Part shown: one piece after another, positions 7,256-16,410 of the stretch
How the letters are laid out: the number at the start of each line of letters is the position of its first letter
Position numbering within the stretch: position 1 is the first letter of the stretch
Assembly: GCA_944319815.1 (NCBI GenBank)
Contig: CALUEX010000001.1
Span: forward strand, 1-64,000
Length of the DNA: 64,000 nt
Reading direction: 5' to 3'
DNA from: an uncultured Prevotella sp.
Lineage (GTDB): Bacteria > Bacteroidota > Bacteroidia > Bacteroidales > Bacteroidaceae
Made by a program: the position numbers and the translations under genes
The notes under the pieces: model-generated
Seen by the model: the letters and a program-made list of their open reading frames with translations, nothing else
What the model was told of the DNA's origin: nothing
Databases searched by the model: none

Positions 7256-10200
7256 TTATTCTCCGTCGAGCATCACGTAGGCAGCCCAGAAGAAGGGGTT
7301 GGGGTGGGTGGCGCGCAGGGCGGCCACGGCCTTGGCGAAGGCCTCGCGCTTCGACTCGCCGCCGAGCCAGTGGCGGTAGAAGTCTTGCATGAACGAGGCC
7401 GTGGTTTGGTCGTTGACGTTCCATAGCGACAGCACCAGCGTGCGCGCACCGGCCTCCTTGAAGCCGCGCTGCAGGCCGTAGACACCCTCGAGACTGTAGT
7501 CGCCGAGAGCCGTCTCGCACGCCGACAGCACCACGAGGTCGGTCTGCCCAAGGTCGAGCAGCGACAGCTCGTTGGCCGTCAGTATGCCGTCCTCGCGGTC
7601 GGGGCGTTGCGCCCCCGTCCACGTGGCGTTGGCCCCGGCAAAGGCCAGTCCCGTGCGCTGCATCGGCGAGTGCTTGCTGCCGGGATGGTTGGCCAGGAAG
7701 CGGTTGTCGCCAGCCTTGTCGTCGGGTATGTAGAAGCCGTGCGTGGCTATGTGGATGATGTCGGTGCTGTTGCCGTCGAGAGTGTAGAAGTTAGGCTCCG
7801 TGCCCCTCTCGCCCATGTATTTCTCGGCGGCGATGCCCGTCAGCTCCATGTCGCGCGTGATGGTGTCGGCCTCGGCCTTGGTCTCGGCCAAGTAGCCGAA
7901 CTCTTCCTCTATGGCCTCGCGGTTGCCGCTGCCGCCGGCCGTGGCCGCCTCGGCCTGTCCCGGGCTGTAGCTTATGCCGCCGAACACGGTGGCCGTCGCG
8001 GGCGTGCGCCTCCGCGCCGGGCGTAGCAGCTGGGCCGTCGTGGTGACGTAGCGCAGGTCATACTTGTCCATGAGGCAGCTGTCGGCCGAGACGGGCAGGG
8101 CGGCGAAGGCTATGCGGTGGAGGAATGCCGTGGGCGAATAGTAGACCGTGCTTACGCCCCGCAGCTCGCTCTCCATGGGCTGCCACACGAGCTCGTAGAG
8201 CCGCGAGCGGCCATGGGTGTAGAGCCGTCGGGCGCGCGTCTCGGCAGGATAGTCGTCAGTGGCGTGCAGCAGGTCGGCGCACTCCTTGGCAAGGCACAGG
8301 CGCACGTAGTGTGGACGGTCGTAGCCGGGGCGCACCACGAGGGCCGCGAGCGCGCTGTCGGCCATGACGAACTCTATGGCAGCCTCGCCCCCGGAGAGCC
8401 TGGCCGCCACCTCGCTCCACGAGGCCACGCGCATCGTGTCGGTGCGCCATTTGGCCGTTGCCGCCGCCACGCGCTTCTCCAGTCGGTCGATGTCGTTCTG
8501 CATGGCCGCCTGCTTGTTGTATGCGTCCTGGTCGCCCACGGCCACGGCCAGCGCGTTGCGCTGCTTGTTGAGGCGGTCGAGCGTGTCGAGCTGGGCTATG
8601 AGCGCATTGTCTCCCGACCGCATGACGGAGCGGCGCACGCGCTCCCACGAGTGCAGCAGCAGTCCCTTGTCGAACAGGGCGGCGTCGTAGGCCGGGGCTG
8701 CCAGCTCACTGGGCCGCCGCCCGAGCACGGCGTTGATGGCCGCGCCCGACAGGCCGTAGGCGTTTATGAAGTTGGCGCGCTCGTTGGAAGATATGTAGTC
8801 GAAGTTGCCCAGCACGTACTGGCGTATCATCCTGGCGTAGTCTAACGACACGGCCATGGCCTCGCCGTCGTGGCCGAGCTCGTTGGCAAGCAGCGACTGG
8901 CGGTAGGCCAGCTGTATTTGCTTGAAGTCGCGGAAGCGGCCGAGCTGCGCGTAGCACTTCGAACTGTACTCGTAGGCCTTGGCTTTGTCGTTTTCCTCGA
9001 CGTAGTATGTCGCTATCAAGTCGTCGCCCTCCCACGGTTGGTTGTTGTAGTTGTACACGTCGGCGTTGAGCTTCAGGTAGTGCTCGGCGCGCTCGCGGTC
9101 GGGGCGGACGTATCTGTACCATCCGTACAAGGCACTGATGAGCGACATATATTGGCTGTTTGAACGGTAGTCGTAGGGCTTGGCGTATTCGGGGAAGTCG
9201 CGTTCAATCTCCAGCATGGTGGGTATTGCGTAGTCCTCGTATTGCTTGAGCATCCGCTGGCCGTAGGCTATGCCGTCCCTGTATTCCTCCGGCACGCTTT
9301 CGAGTGGTATGTTTATATAGTCGTAGGCTCTCGTTATGACGGTAATCACCCCGCACAAGATGCGCACCCCGTAGTCGTAAAGCACCTGCTTTGACTGGCC
9401 CGAACGCTCGTAGACGGCATTCATGGCCGGTATTTGCTGCATATACGGGACGAAAAGCGTCAGGTAGTCGTTGGGCGTGCGCCAGTCGGCTATAATGATG
9501 CGGTTCCACAGCAGTTCGAGATAAGTCGTCGAAGTGTTCAGCCCCATTGAGTCGAGCTTGGCTATTTGCCGCTCGTTGAAGCGTTCGGCGTAGGCGTCGC
9601 CTTTCTTCGCGAGGTAGAAGCCGAACAGCTCGTTGCAGAACGTGAGCCACGTCCTGTGCGTGGGGTTGCATATACGTTCCATCAAGTCCCAACCGTCCTC
9701 AAGCGCCTTCATCGACTTGTCGTCCTGCTTGAGGTAGTTGTAGTAGTGGGAGATAAAAAGGTATCCGTTGACCGTTTCGGCGTTTACCACTGCTGTGTCG
9801 GCGGTGAACACGGGTATGGCCGATTCGTAGAGGCGGCGTATCCCGTCGCTATCAGGGTCGTCATTGTTGAGCATCATGCTCCCGAGATAGAGCTTGATGT
9901 AGGCTTCGCCGACGGGGTCGGTGGCTATGTAGTCCTCTTTCAGCAAATCCTTCATGCATTCCGTGGCCGCCGCATAGTCGCCAAGCCCCTGAAGATATTG
10001 TGCGTAACAGAACATGAAGTCGGACATCTGCACTCCAGTCTCGCGGCTTAGGGCTATGGCTCTCTCGTATGCCTGCTTCACGCTGTCGGGCCTTGCCTGG
10101 GCCTGTTCGAGGTGCATGGCCGTCCAGAGGGTGTTCACGGCTGTGAGCGGTATTGGCTTGCCGCCGGTAAGGCGGTCGAGGCAAGCCGTGGCCTTGTTGT

Positions 10201-11602
10201 CCATCGCCAGGGCCTCGGCGTTGCGCCCGTTGTTGTAGTTGTATTGCGTGATGTACCTCATCACGGCGTACAGCTTCCACGAAGGCGGCAGGTCGTCGCC
10301 CGACAGGGTGGCGGTAAGCTCGGCCAGCTTGTCGTTGAAGGCCTTGGTGTCCTTCATCTCGTAGGCCATGAGGAAGTAAAGCTGGTCGTTGACGTACTGT
10401 CCTATGTCAGCGTTGAACACCCTGCGAGCCTTTGCAGTATATTCCCTGTCGAAGTCATAAAATTCTTTCGACAGGGCGTCAGCTCCTGACGAGAAGCTGA
10501 GGTTGATGGCGAGCGAGATTATCATGCTCGTGTGCGACGGGCTTCCGTCGCCGTAATGGTCGCGGTAGGCTTTCAGCATATCGGCGTATTTCCACGCGAA
10601 GCGCAGCGGATAACCAGTCTGCGAGGCGATGTAGTCACGCATCGACTTTAGTTCGATTACGGCAGGATTTTTCTCCGTGAAGTATCCTTCGACGGCTGTC
10701 ACGAGGCTGTCTGCCGTGGCAAGTAGGCGGCTGTCCTCGCCTTGGCCGATGCGCGCCGTGACGGTGTTGATTAGCGGTACGCTGTAGTCGATGCTGCCCT
10801 GGCCGAGCATCCGGCGGAAGATGTCGATGCTCGTGCGGTAGTAATAGGGACTGTTGGTTGACAGTCCGGTCTTCATGTCGTATTCGTAGGGTGCGGCCTT
10901 TGCCGCGTCAGGGTCGTTGAGGAATATTTGTTCTGAAGCTAAGTTGAAGTCTTCCGGATAGTCGGTATATCCTTTCATGAAGGCGAACTTGTGGTAGATT
11001 TCGGCCTTGTCGAGCGTCTCGGAGTGGGTGGCGTAGTAGTTGAGGACGCGCTTCTCAAGCTCAAGCAGCTCGGCGAAGCGCATCGGGTTGTCGCCCTCGA
11101 AGTTGTTGCGCAGCAGGTAGAGGCGCGTGGTCTCGTAGAGCAGGAGCTGTTCCTCGGCTGCGTCGGGATTGTTTTTTGCGGCTTTCTTTACTGCCGTTAT
11201 GGCGCGGTTGATGGTCAGGAGCGACATCTTGTCGTACAGCGAGCCTTGGTGGCAGGCTTGGTTGTAGAGCGTGCGGGCCAGCGCAAGGGGGTTGCCTGCG
11301 GCGTGTTTCATGGAGGCATCGACGCAGGCTTGCAGGGCGGCGGCCTTCAGGCTGTCGCGAGGGTCGGGCTTTCGTTCGGCACGCAGGTCGGCGTATAGGC
11401 CTATTGTCGGGCTGAAGCGTGCCGCGGCACTGATTTTGTTGACGGTCGTCGGGTCGCACGACAGCTGGTTGATGGCGTCGGAGGCCTCGGTTATGAGCCG
11501 TGCGTCATCCTCTGTTGCGGGACTGTCCGCCGCGGAGGCCGAGGCCTGTAGCAGCAAGGCGAGCGCCAGGATGAGGCGCGTAAGGTGTTGGCTGGTGGTC
11601 AT
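7256..11602 (-). CDS. Large exported TPR-CHAT caspase-like protease (1448 aa)
   Basis: A signal peptide (residues 1-24, TRLILALALLLQASASA) is followed by roughly 1000 residues of helical repeats with TPR character, many tyrosine-rich. A CHAT domain occupies about the last 350 residues. The dyad is His1288 (HIATHGFYIP) and Cys1362 (LSACETALGDYSLEG), followed by VYGLQRGFKEAGARTLVLSLWNVND and the terminal FFWAAYVML. All core CHAT motifs are present, so it should be an active protease. It shares domain order with the 835-aa protein downstream but has a far longer repeat region and no insertion before the final motif. The TPR part probably binds a partner or substrate. Export is unusual, since the best-known TPR-CHAT proteins act in the cytoplasm. 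Confidence 0.9.
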   Translation of the reverse strand: MTTSQHLTRLILALALLLQASASAADSPATEDDARLITEASDAINQLSCDPTTVNKISAAARFSPTIGLYADLRAERKPDPRDSLKAAALQACVDASMKHAAGNPLALARTLYNQACHQGSLYDKMSLLTINRAITAVKKAAKNNPDAAEEQLLLYETTRLYLLRNNFEGDNPMRFAELLELEKRVLNYYATHSETLDKAEIYHKFAFMKGYTDYPEDFNLASEQIFLNDPDAAKAAPYEYDMKTGLSTNSPYYYRTSIDIFRRMLGQGSIDYSVPLINTVTARIGQGEDSRLLATADSLVTAVEGYFTEKNPAVIELKSMRDYIASQTGYPLRFAWKYADMLKAYRDHYGDGSPSHTSMIISLAINLSFSSGADALSKEFYDFDREYTAKARRVFNADIGQYVNDQLYFLMAYEMKDTKAFNDKLAELTATLSGDDLPPSWKLYAVMRYITQYNYNNGRNAEALAMDNKATACLDRLTGGKPIPLTAVNTLWTAMHLEQAQARPDSVKQAYERAIALSRETGVQMSDFMFCYAQYLQGLGDYAAATECMKDLLKEDYIATDPVGEAYIKLYLGSMMLNNDDPDSDGIRRLYESAIPVFTADTAVVNAETVNGYLFISHYYNYLKQDDKSMKALEDGWDLMERICNPTHRTWLTFCNELFGFYLAKKGDAYAERFNERQIAKLDSMGLNTSTTYLELLWNRIIIADWRTPNDYLTLFVPYMQQIPAMNAVYERSGQSKQVLYDYGVRILCGVITVITRAYDYINIPLESVPEEYRDGIAYGQRMLKQYEDYAIPTMLEIERDFPEYAKPYDYRSNSQYMSLISALYGWYRYVRPDRERAEHYLKLNADVYNYNNQPWEGDDLIATYYVEENDKAKAYEYSSKCYAQLGRFRDFKQIQLAYRQSLLANELGHDGEAMAVSLDYARMIRQYVLGNFDYISSNERANFINAYGLSGAAINAVLGRRPSELAAPAYDAALFDKGLLLHSWERVRRSVMRSGDNALIAQLDTLDRLNKQRNALAVAVGDQDAYNKQAAMQNDIDRLEKRVAAATAKWRTDTMRVASWSEVAARLSGGEAAIEFVMADSALAALVVRPGYDRPHYVRLCLAKECADLLHATDDYPAETRARRLYTHGRSRLYELVWQPMESELRGVSTVYYSPTAFLHRIAFAALPVSADSCLMDKYDLRYVTTTAQLLRPARRRTPATATVFGGISYSPGQAEAATAGGSGNREAIEEEFGYLAETKAEADTITRDMELTGIAAEKYMGERGTEPNFYTLDGNSTDIIHIATHGFYIPDDKAGDNRFLANHPGSKHSPMQRTGLAFAGANATWTGAQRPDREDGILTANELSLLDLGQTDLVVLSACETALGDYSLEGVYGLQRGFKEAGARTLVLSLWNVNDQTTASFMQDFYRHWLGGESKREAFAKAVAALRATHPNPFFWAAYVMLDGE

Positions 11603-11695
11603 GGCGGGAGTTTTTTAGATAGGGCTAATGGGGCTGATAGGGCAGATGGGGCTAATGGGGCTGATGGATTTTTCACTCTTTACTTTTCACTTTTT
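11603..11695. repeat. GGGCTAATGGGGCTGAT repeat stretch
   Basis: Short gap holding five quasi-tandem copies of an 8- to 9-nt unit of the GGGCTGAT family (about 11620-11668), followed by a TTCACTCTTTACTTTTCAC tract before the end of the 384-aa gene. The same family recurs at 7187-7235 and 16966-17141. Confidence 0.65.
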
Positions 11696-12850
11696 TCACT
11701 CTTCCGCGAGTCCCATCTTGTTGATTAGGTCGCCCGTGATGATGTCTGCCGGTGCGCTCAGGGTGGTGATGACCCACTGCCGGGCAATCTCGTCCCAGCG
11801 TTGCGACTCTATCACCTTCCATGCCGAGTCGGTCCAGCCCTCCTTTGGCTCCATGCGCTTGCGCCGCTTGCGGTCGGCGCGCCAGCGTTCGCGGTAGTCG
11901 TCGGTCACGTCGCAGGTCTCTTTCAGGCTTACGGTAATCTTGTATTCGCCCGTGCCCCAGCTGTTGTGGTACCGGTCGTTGGCGTCGCGGTAGCCCATGA
12001 ACGAGCGCGGCACGATGAAGCTCTCGCCCTCGACGGCGATGGGTGCGCCCTGCGTCAGCCCGCGCACGTAGCGGTACTTGCCGTCGCGGCCCAGCTGTGC
12101 CGAGTCTACGGGCACGGTGAGCGTGAAGCGTCCCAGCTCCTTGTCCTTCTGCAGGAGCGTCAGCTCGTTAATCCACGACGAGGTGAGCTTCATGGTCAGC
12201 TCGAGGTTGTAGCTGCCGCGCTCGCTGAAGTAGAAGGGCAGCGGCAGGGCCGAGTTGGGCAGGTTGGAGTGTGTGGGGCAGAGCACGAGCGTGTCGAGCA
12301 CGAGCTCGAACTTCGAGTGGTCAACTATGCGGTTGAGCTTGCTGCGGTCAACGTGGCACGAGACGTAGAACACCGTGTCGCCCGTCTCGCTGCGGCGCAG
12401 GCACCCTATGCCGTTGAAGCGCATCCCCTTGGGGTCCATCGGCCCTTCGGTGGATGGCGCCGAGTAGAAGTCGTTGATTTCGCTCACCGTGCCGAACTTC
12501 GTCTCGAACGTGCTCTCGGCCATGACGGTCTCCTCCCACTCCTTCTTCAGGCGCGAGGGGCGCGTTATGAGCGACGCTATGGCGTTCACGCCGAGGTCGA
12601 TTACGCTCGTGACGTAGCCCGCGGCTATGCCCTTGCCGGCGTCTGTGGCGGCGTGGAGCAGCTCGCCGGCGTAGCTGCCGCGTGCCGCCCGCTCGGCGCT
12701 GAGCTCCTGTATTTCGGCGCCGATGGCGTCGTTGGTGTAGATGAATGTCTCGTATTTTACCTGCGCCCTTGACGGCATGGCCCCTGCCAGGAGCATGGCG
12801 GCAAGTGCCAGCAAGGCCAGTGTGCTGTGGGTCGTGTGCTCTTTTTCCAT
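11696..12850 (-). CDS. Exported protein of unknown function heading the CHAT block
   Basis: A 384-aa protein, not recognised. The start at 12850 is chosen because it gives a signal peptide (STLALLALAAMLLAGAMPSRA, cleavage before Q) and lies just after a promoter; the longer open frame upstream covers repeat DNA. A glycine/alanine-rich helical segment (GELLHAATDAGKGIAAGYVTSVIDLGVNAIASLI, about residues 64-97) could insert in or lie on a membrane; the rest is mixed alpha/beta. The gene precedes the 1448-aa CHAT gene by 93 bp on the same strand, so it is probably the first gene of that operon and a candidate partner or substrate. Confidence 0.72.
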   Translation of the reverse strand: MEKEHTTHSTLALLALAAMLLAGAMPSRAQVKYETFIYTNDAIGAEIQELSAERAARGSYAGELLHAATDAGKGIAAGYVTSVIDLGVNAIASLITRPSRLKKEWEETVMAESTFETKFGTVSEINDFYSAPSTEGPMDPKGMRFNGIGCLRRSETGDTVFYVSCHVDRSKLNRIVDHSKFELVLDTLVLCPTHSNLPNSALPLPFYFSERGSYNLELTMKLTSSWINELTLLQKDKELGRFTLTVPVDSAQLGRDGKYRYVRGLTQGAPIAVEGESFIVPRSFMGYRDANDRYHNSWGTGEYKITVSLKETCDVTDDYRERWRADRKRRKRMEPKEGWTDSAWKVIESQRWDEIARQWVITTLSAPADIITGDLINKMGLAEE

Positions 12851-12884
12851 GGCTTTGGTTGTTTTGTGGGTAGTGTAGTTTTGG

Positions 12885-12916
12885 CAAAAATACTTAATAT
12901 TTGCCGTAAAAGCAAG
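12885..12916 (-). promoter_or_regulatory. Promoter of the CHAT block
   Basis: On the minus strand TATTTTTG (12885-12892) matches the -7 consensus; CTTG (12913-12916), 20 nt further up, is a weak -33. It lies 35 bp before the start codon at 12850. Confidence 0.55.
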
Positions 12917-12979
12917 AGTTGGGCTTACGTTTTTTTGCCGGTGGGGCGTGTCGGCTGCCATGGTGTAAACCAAAAGTTT

Positions 12980-13289
12980 ACACCGTGCGTGCCTTGCCGC
13001 CGTGCTCCCGTCGGCGTGCGTCGGTGCAGGATGTGCCGTATCGCGCCGCAAGAGGTGGCTTCCGGCAACGCGAAAGGGCACATCCCGCATTGCGGAATGT
13101 GCCCTTTCGCGTATTGGTGGGAGGACTGGGATAACTGGGAGGACTGGGAGAAAATAGGGATTGGCCGCTCAGCTCGTCGCTCGTTGCTTGTCCCTCGTCC
13201 CTTGTTTGCTTGTCGCTTGTCGCTCGTTTGCTCGTCGCTTGTCCCTTGTTTGCTCGTCGCTTGTCCCTCGTATGCTTGTCGCTCGTCTG
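12980..13289. repeat. Hairpin and two purine-rich repeat arrays
   Basis: Three units are visible. A 15-bp stem CGCGAAAGGGCACAT with its complement spans about 13069-13113. GGACTGGGA-type units follow at 13125-13155. From 13168 to 13289 runs a degenerate array of GACGAGC/GACAAGC 7- to 8-nt units (minus-strand sense) that starts directly at the TAG stop of the TonB-like gene. No gene is seen. Confidence 0.75.
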
Positions 13290-15782
13290 CTAATCGAAGC
13301 TCTCGTCGCCGCCGCTTTCGGCCCCCGTGACGTTGCTGCCGGGCTTCTTCTTGGGCGCTTTAGCCTTCATGTTGCCGAAGTTCCAGGTCAGCGTCATGTT
13401 CACCGTGCGTCCGCTGCGCCAGCTTTTCTGGTGGCGCGTGAAGGTCTCCGACGACGTGAAGTTCTCGAACTTGCGCGTGTTGAGCAGGTCGCGGCAGTTG
13501 ATGGCGAGCGTCAGCTTGCGGTCGAGGAACGTCTTGCGCACGCCGAGGTTCATGCTGAAGTTGGCCTTGCGGTATCCCTGCGTGATGACCTGTCGCGAGC
13601 GGTAGCGGCCCGTTAGCTGCACGGAGAGGTCCCATGGCAGCATGAGCGACGCCTGCATACGCGCGTTCCACGTGAAGTTGCTGTCGCCTTCGCCCGTGAC
13701 GGTCTGCCCGTCGATGTCGTAGCTGAAGCCGTCGAGCTTGTAGTAGTAGGCGTTTGCCGTGGTGGTGAGGCTCAGGATTTTGCACACTTGGTTCTTCATC
13801 ACCAGCTCGAGGCCGGCGCTGGTGCTGCTCGATACGTTCATGTAGGTTGAGTACATCTGGTTGTCGCCAGCATCCGAGCTTTGGTAGTTGATGCGCTGGA
13901 TTACGTCCGACGTGGGGCGGTAGTACGCGCTGACGAGCACCGAGTGCTCCTGCCACGTCTTGAGGTAGTTGAGCGAGAATGAGTTGCTGTACTCCGGGGT
14001 GAGCTCGGGGTTACCGAACGACACCATCGAGGCGTCGCGCGTGTCGCGGAAGCTGTTGAGCTGGTGGCCCCTCGGGCGGCGCAGGCGGCGCGTGTAGTTG
14101 AGTTGCAGCTGTTGCGTGTCGTCCAGCTGGTAAGAAAGGAACACGCTTGGGAACAGCTGGAAAAAGTCTTTCTTGAACGCCGGGTCGCGCAGCGATGGGT
14201 CGTGCTCCTGTTCGTAGTCGTAGCTCGACGTGTTGATGCGCCAGTATTCGCCGCGCAGTCCGGCCATGACGCCCAGCTTGCCGAACTTCATCGTAGCCGT
14301 GGCGTAGAGCGCGTGCAGGTCTTGGTTGTAGATGAAGCGGTTGTAGTATTCGGTGTCCTCCACTTGGTTCGCCCCGTCCCACGACGTGTCGTCGATGTAG
14401 CTCTCCTGGGGGGAGTTCTCCCGGTTGAAGTTGGCCTGGTAGCCGGCTTGCAGCAGGATGTTGTCGGTCAGCGGGTTCTCGTAGTCGAGCTTCACCTCCC
14501 ACGAGTGGTTGCGCATGAACATCGGGCGGTACTGGTAGTCGTACTCGTCGGCAAACATCTCGCCGTAGTACGTCGTGCTGTCCTGGTAGACGTTCTCCTG
14601 GTCCATGCGCCAGTTGTTGTAGTCGACGGTGAAGTCAAGGTAGTGGCGGTCGGTGAAGTTGTGGCGGTAGTTGAACTCGCCGTAGAACATCCTCATGTCG
14701 TTGTGCCCCGACGAGTTGCGCAGCATCGTGTACGTGTCGTGCTCGGCGCCGATTGTCCCGTAGTGGTATGGCGTCACGCCCCCGTTCTTGTGCCTTCCGG
14801 CCATCATCATGCCGCTGAGCGAGAGGGCGTCGCGGTCGGTTGCGTTGTAGGTTATGCCGGCGCGGCCGAAGACGTTGTTGCCCATGCGGTTGTTCTCGGT
14901 GCGGTAGCGCTGGTACTCGTTGGTGTTGAGGTACTCCTGGTAGCTCTCCGAGCCGCCGTCGTTGGCGCGGTGGCGGTAGCCGAGGTTGAGGTATCCCTCC
15001 CAGCGGCCGTAGTTGAAGTTGATGTTGCCGCTGGCGTTCGCGCTGCCGCGCGTTGAGCCCCCGCCCTGCACTGAGCCGTAGTAGCCCGCCGTGCGGTTCT
15101 TCTTGAGCACGATGTTGATGATGCCCGCGCTACCCTCGGCGCTGTACTTGGCCGACGGGTTGTCGATGACCTCTATGCGGTCGATGCTCTCGGCGGGCAG
15201 CTGTTGCAGTATCTCGGCGCGGTTGTCGCTGGTCAGTCCGCTGGCCTTGCCGTTAATCCACACCTCCACGCTGGTGTTGCCGCGCAGCGATATGTTGCCG
15301 TCGGTGTCAACCTCTACCGACGGGATGTTCTCCAGCACGTCGCTGGCCGCGCCGCCGGCGTTGCTGATGTCCTGCGTCACGTCGAACGACTTGCGGTCTA
15401 CCTCGAGCCTCATGGCCGGGCGTTGCGCCGTCACGGTGACTTCCTGCAGCGTCTGGCTGTCCTCCGCCAGGTACACCTTCTTGAAGTTGGCGTGCCTCCG
15501 TTGCTCTGTCACGGTGAACTCATCGCTAAGCGTCGTGTAGCCGATGTAGGTCAGCTTGATGGTGTAGTCGCCGTAAGGCAGGCCGGTGATATTGAACAGG
15601 CCCTTCTCGTCAGAGATGGCTCCTTTTATGAACTTCTGTGTCGCCTTGTCGTATACGGCTATGTTGACGAAGGGCATCGACTCGCCCGTCGCCGTGTCGG
15701 CCACTTTCCCCCTGACGCTGCCCTGTGCGTGGCAGAAGGCGGCGCACAGCGTGAGGAGGCCCAAGAGAATAAGTTTCTTCAT
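13290..15782 (-). CDS. TonB-dependent receptor-like outer-membrane barrel (PF14905 type)
   Basis: An 830-aa protein. After a signal peptide (KKLILLGLLTLCAAFCHA) comes a carboxypeptidase-regulatory-like beta-sandwich (about residues 22-105, GKVADTATGESMPFVNIAVY), then a TonB plug (about 115-230, DVLENIPSVEVDTDGNISLR and IDRIEVIDNPSAKY) and a long barrel. The order and the plug motif fit the outer-membrane beta-barrel family 3 of Bacteroidetes rather than SusC, and no SusD-like partner is next to it. The substrate is unknown. The C-terminus is a short Lys/Gly/Asp-rich tail after the last strand, where most barrels end in an aromatic residue. It is monocistronic, and its stop codon merges into a tandem repeat array. 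Confidence 0.88.
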   Translation of the reverse strand: MKKLILLGLLTLCAAFCHAQGSVRGKVADTATGESMPFVNIAVYDKATQKFIKGAISDEKGLFNITGLPYGDYTIKLTYIGYTTLSDEFTVTEQRRHANFKKVYLAEDSQTLQEVTVTAQRPAMRLEVDRKSFDVTQDISNAGGAASDVLENIPSVEVDTDGNISLRGNTSVEVWINGKASGLTSDNRAEILQQLPAESIDRIEVIDNPSAKYSAEGSAGIINIVLKKNRTAGYYGSVQGGGSTRGSANASGNINFNYGRWEGYLNLGYRHRANDGGSESYQEYLNTNEYQRYRTENNRMGNNVFGRAGITYNATDRDALSLSGMMMAGRHKNGGVTPYHYGTIGAEHDTYTMLRNSSGHNDMRMFYGEFNYRHNFTDRHYLDFTVDYNNWRMDQENVYQDSTTYYGEMFADEYDYQYRPMFMRNHSWEVKLDYENPLTDNILLQAGYQANFNRENSPQESYIDDTSWDGANQVEDTEYYNRFIYNQDLHALYATATMKFGKLGVMAGLRGEYWRINTSSYDYEQEHDPSLRDPAFKKDFFQLFPSVFLSYQLDDTQQLQLNYTRRLRRPRGHQLNSFRDTRDASMVSFGNPELTPEYSNSFSLNYLKTWQEHSVLVSAYYRPTSDVIQRINYQSSDAGDNQMYSTYMNVSSSTSAGLELVMKNQVCKILSLTTTANAYYYKLDGFSYDIDGQTVTGEGDSNFTWNARMQASLMLPWDLSVQLTGRYRSRQVITQGYRKANFSMNLGVRKTFLDRKLTLAINCRDLLNTRKFENFTSSETFTRHQKSWRSGRTVNMTLTWNFGNMKAKAPKKKPGSNVTGAESGGDESFD

Positions 15783-15845
15783 AACACTTATTTTGATTAA
15801 GACATCATCAAAAAGTTTAATCCTTTACAGATTTTTCACAAATAA

Positions 15846-15877
15846 TTTGGTTTTAACGCTTAAACTGACTACCTTTG
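15846..15877 (+). promoter_or_regulatory. Promoter of tRNA-Arg
   Basis: TTTG (15846-15849), 20 nt, TACCTTTG (15870-15877), ending 12 nt before the tRNA 5' end. Confidence 0.8.
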
Positions 15878-15889
15878 CACGCGAAACGG

Positions 15890-15961
15890 GGTCTCATAGT
15901 TCAATGGATAGAACAAGTCTCTCCTAAAGATTAGATTCGAGTTCGATTCTCGATGAGACCA
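15890..15961 (+). tRNA. tRNA-Arg (anticodon CCU)
   Basis: The acceptor stem GGTCTCA pairs with TGAGACC. The D arm is GTTC/GAAC, the anticodon loop CTCCTAA gives anticodon CCT, and the T arm TCGAG/CTCGA carries loop TTCGATT. All four stems close, with one G-U pair in the anticodon stem. The 3' CCA is not encoded. Confidence 0.95.
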
Positions 15962-15979
15962 CTTTCCTCCTTTCTTTAC

Positions 15980-16012
15980 GGCGTGTCCGGCTCGTTCCGG
16001 CGCGCCTTTTTT
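15980..16012 (+). terminator. Terminator after tRNA-Arg
   Basis: GC-rich hairpin (GGCGTGTCCGG with CCGGCGCGCC, one bulge) followed by six T, 19 bp downstream of the tRNA. Confidence 0.75.
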
Positions 16013-16019
16013 AGTTAAG

Positions 16020-16410
16020 AGGTAAAAGTGAAGAGTGAAAAATCAGTAGTTAAAGGAGTTAAAGTAGTTAACGTTCGCTTCGCTCACTAAGGAGTTAAAG
16101 ACGAATGCCTTTTTCTTTAGGAGTTAAGGAGTTACGTAGTTAAGGAGTTAAGACATTAGCCCTTTCACTCATTCCCCTCCCCTTGGGGAGGCTGGGTGGG
16201 GCTGCCCTTTCATCAACTTTCTCCTCCCCTCGGGGAGGTCGGGAGAGGGCTGTTTTTCGCTTACTAAGGAGTTAAAGACAAATGCCCTGTCAGTTTATGC
16301 CCGGTTAACGGTTGTAAGGGTGTTTGCGGATATTCAATTTAAGTATCCGGTTTATTCAATCTTGACTTTCTTGCAAATGAATTCTTCACTCTTCACTTTT
16401 CGTTTTTACC
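16020..16410. repeat. Composite intergenic repeat block
   Basis: A nested set of dispersed families: GGAGTTAA units with the CGCTTCGCTCACTAAGGAG and GACAAATGCC cores (16045-16155 and 16258-16292), and two copies of the CCCTCCCC/GGGGAGG hairpin family (about 16178-16205 and 16222-16250). A short TTCACTCTTCACTTTTCG tract ends the block. No gene is seen. Confidence 0.7.

Noticed and set aside
11801-12772. 323-aa plus-strand frame opposite the first gene of the CHAT block
   Set aside because: Shadow of the minus-strand frame, which has a signal peptide and a promoter.
3132-12850. CHAT block as part of a CRISPR (Craspase-like) effector
   Set aside because: All members have signal peptides, no gRAMP/Cas7-like gene is present, and the array is of the Cas9 kind; proximity alone is not enough.
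13290-15782. SusC/SusD polysaccharide utilisation pair
   Set aside because: The barrel is of another family and no SusD-like gene is adjacent.
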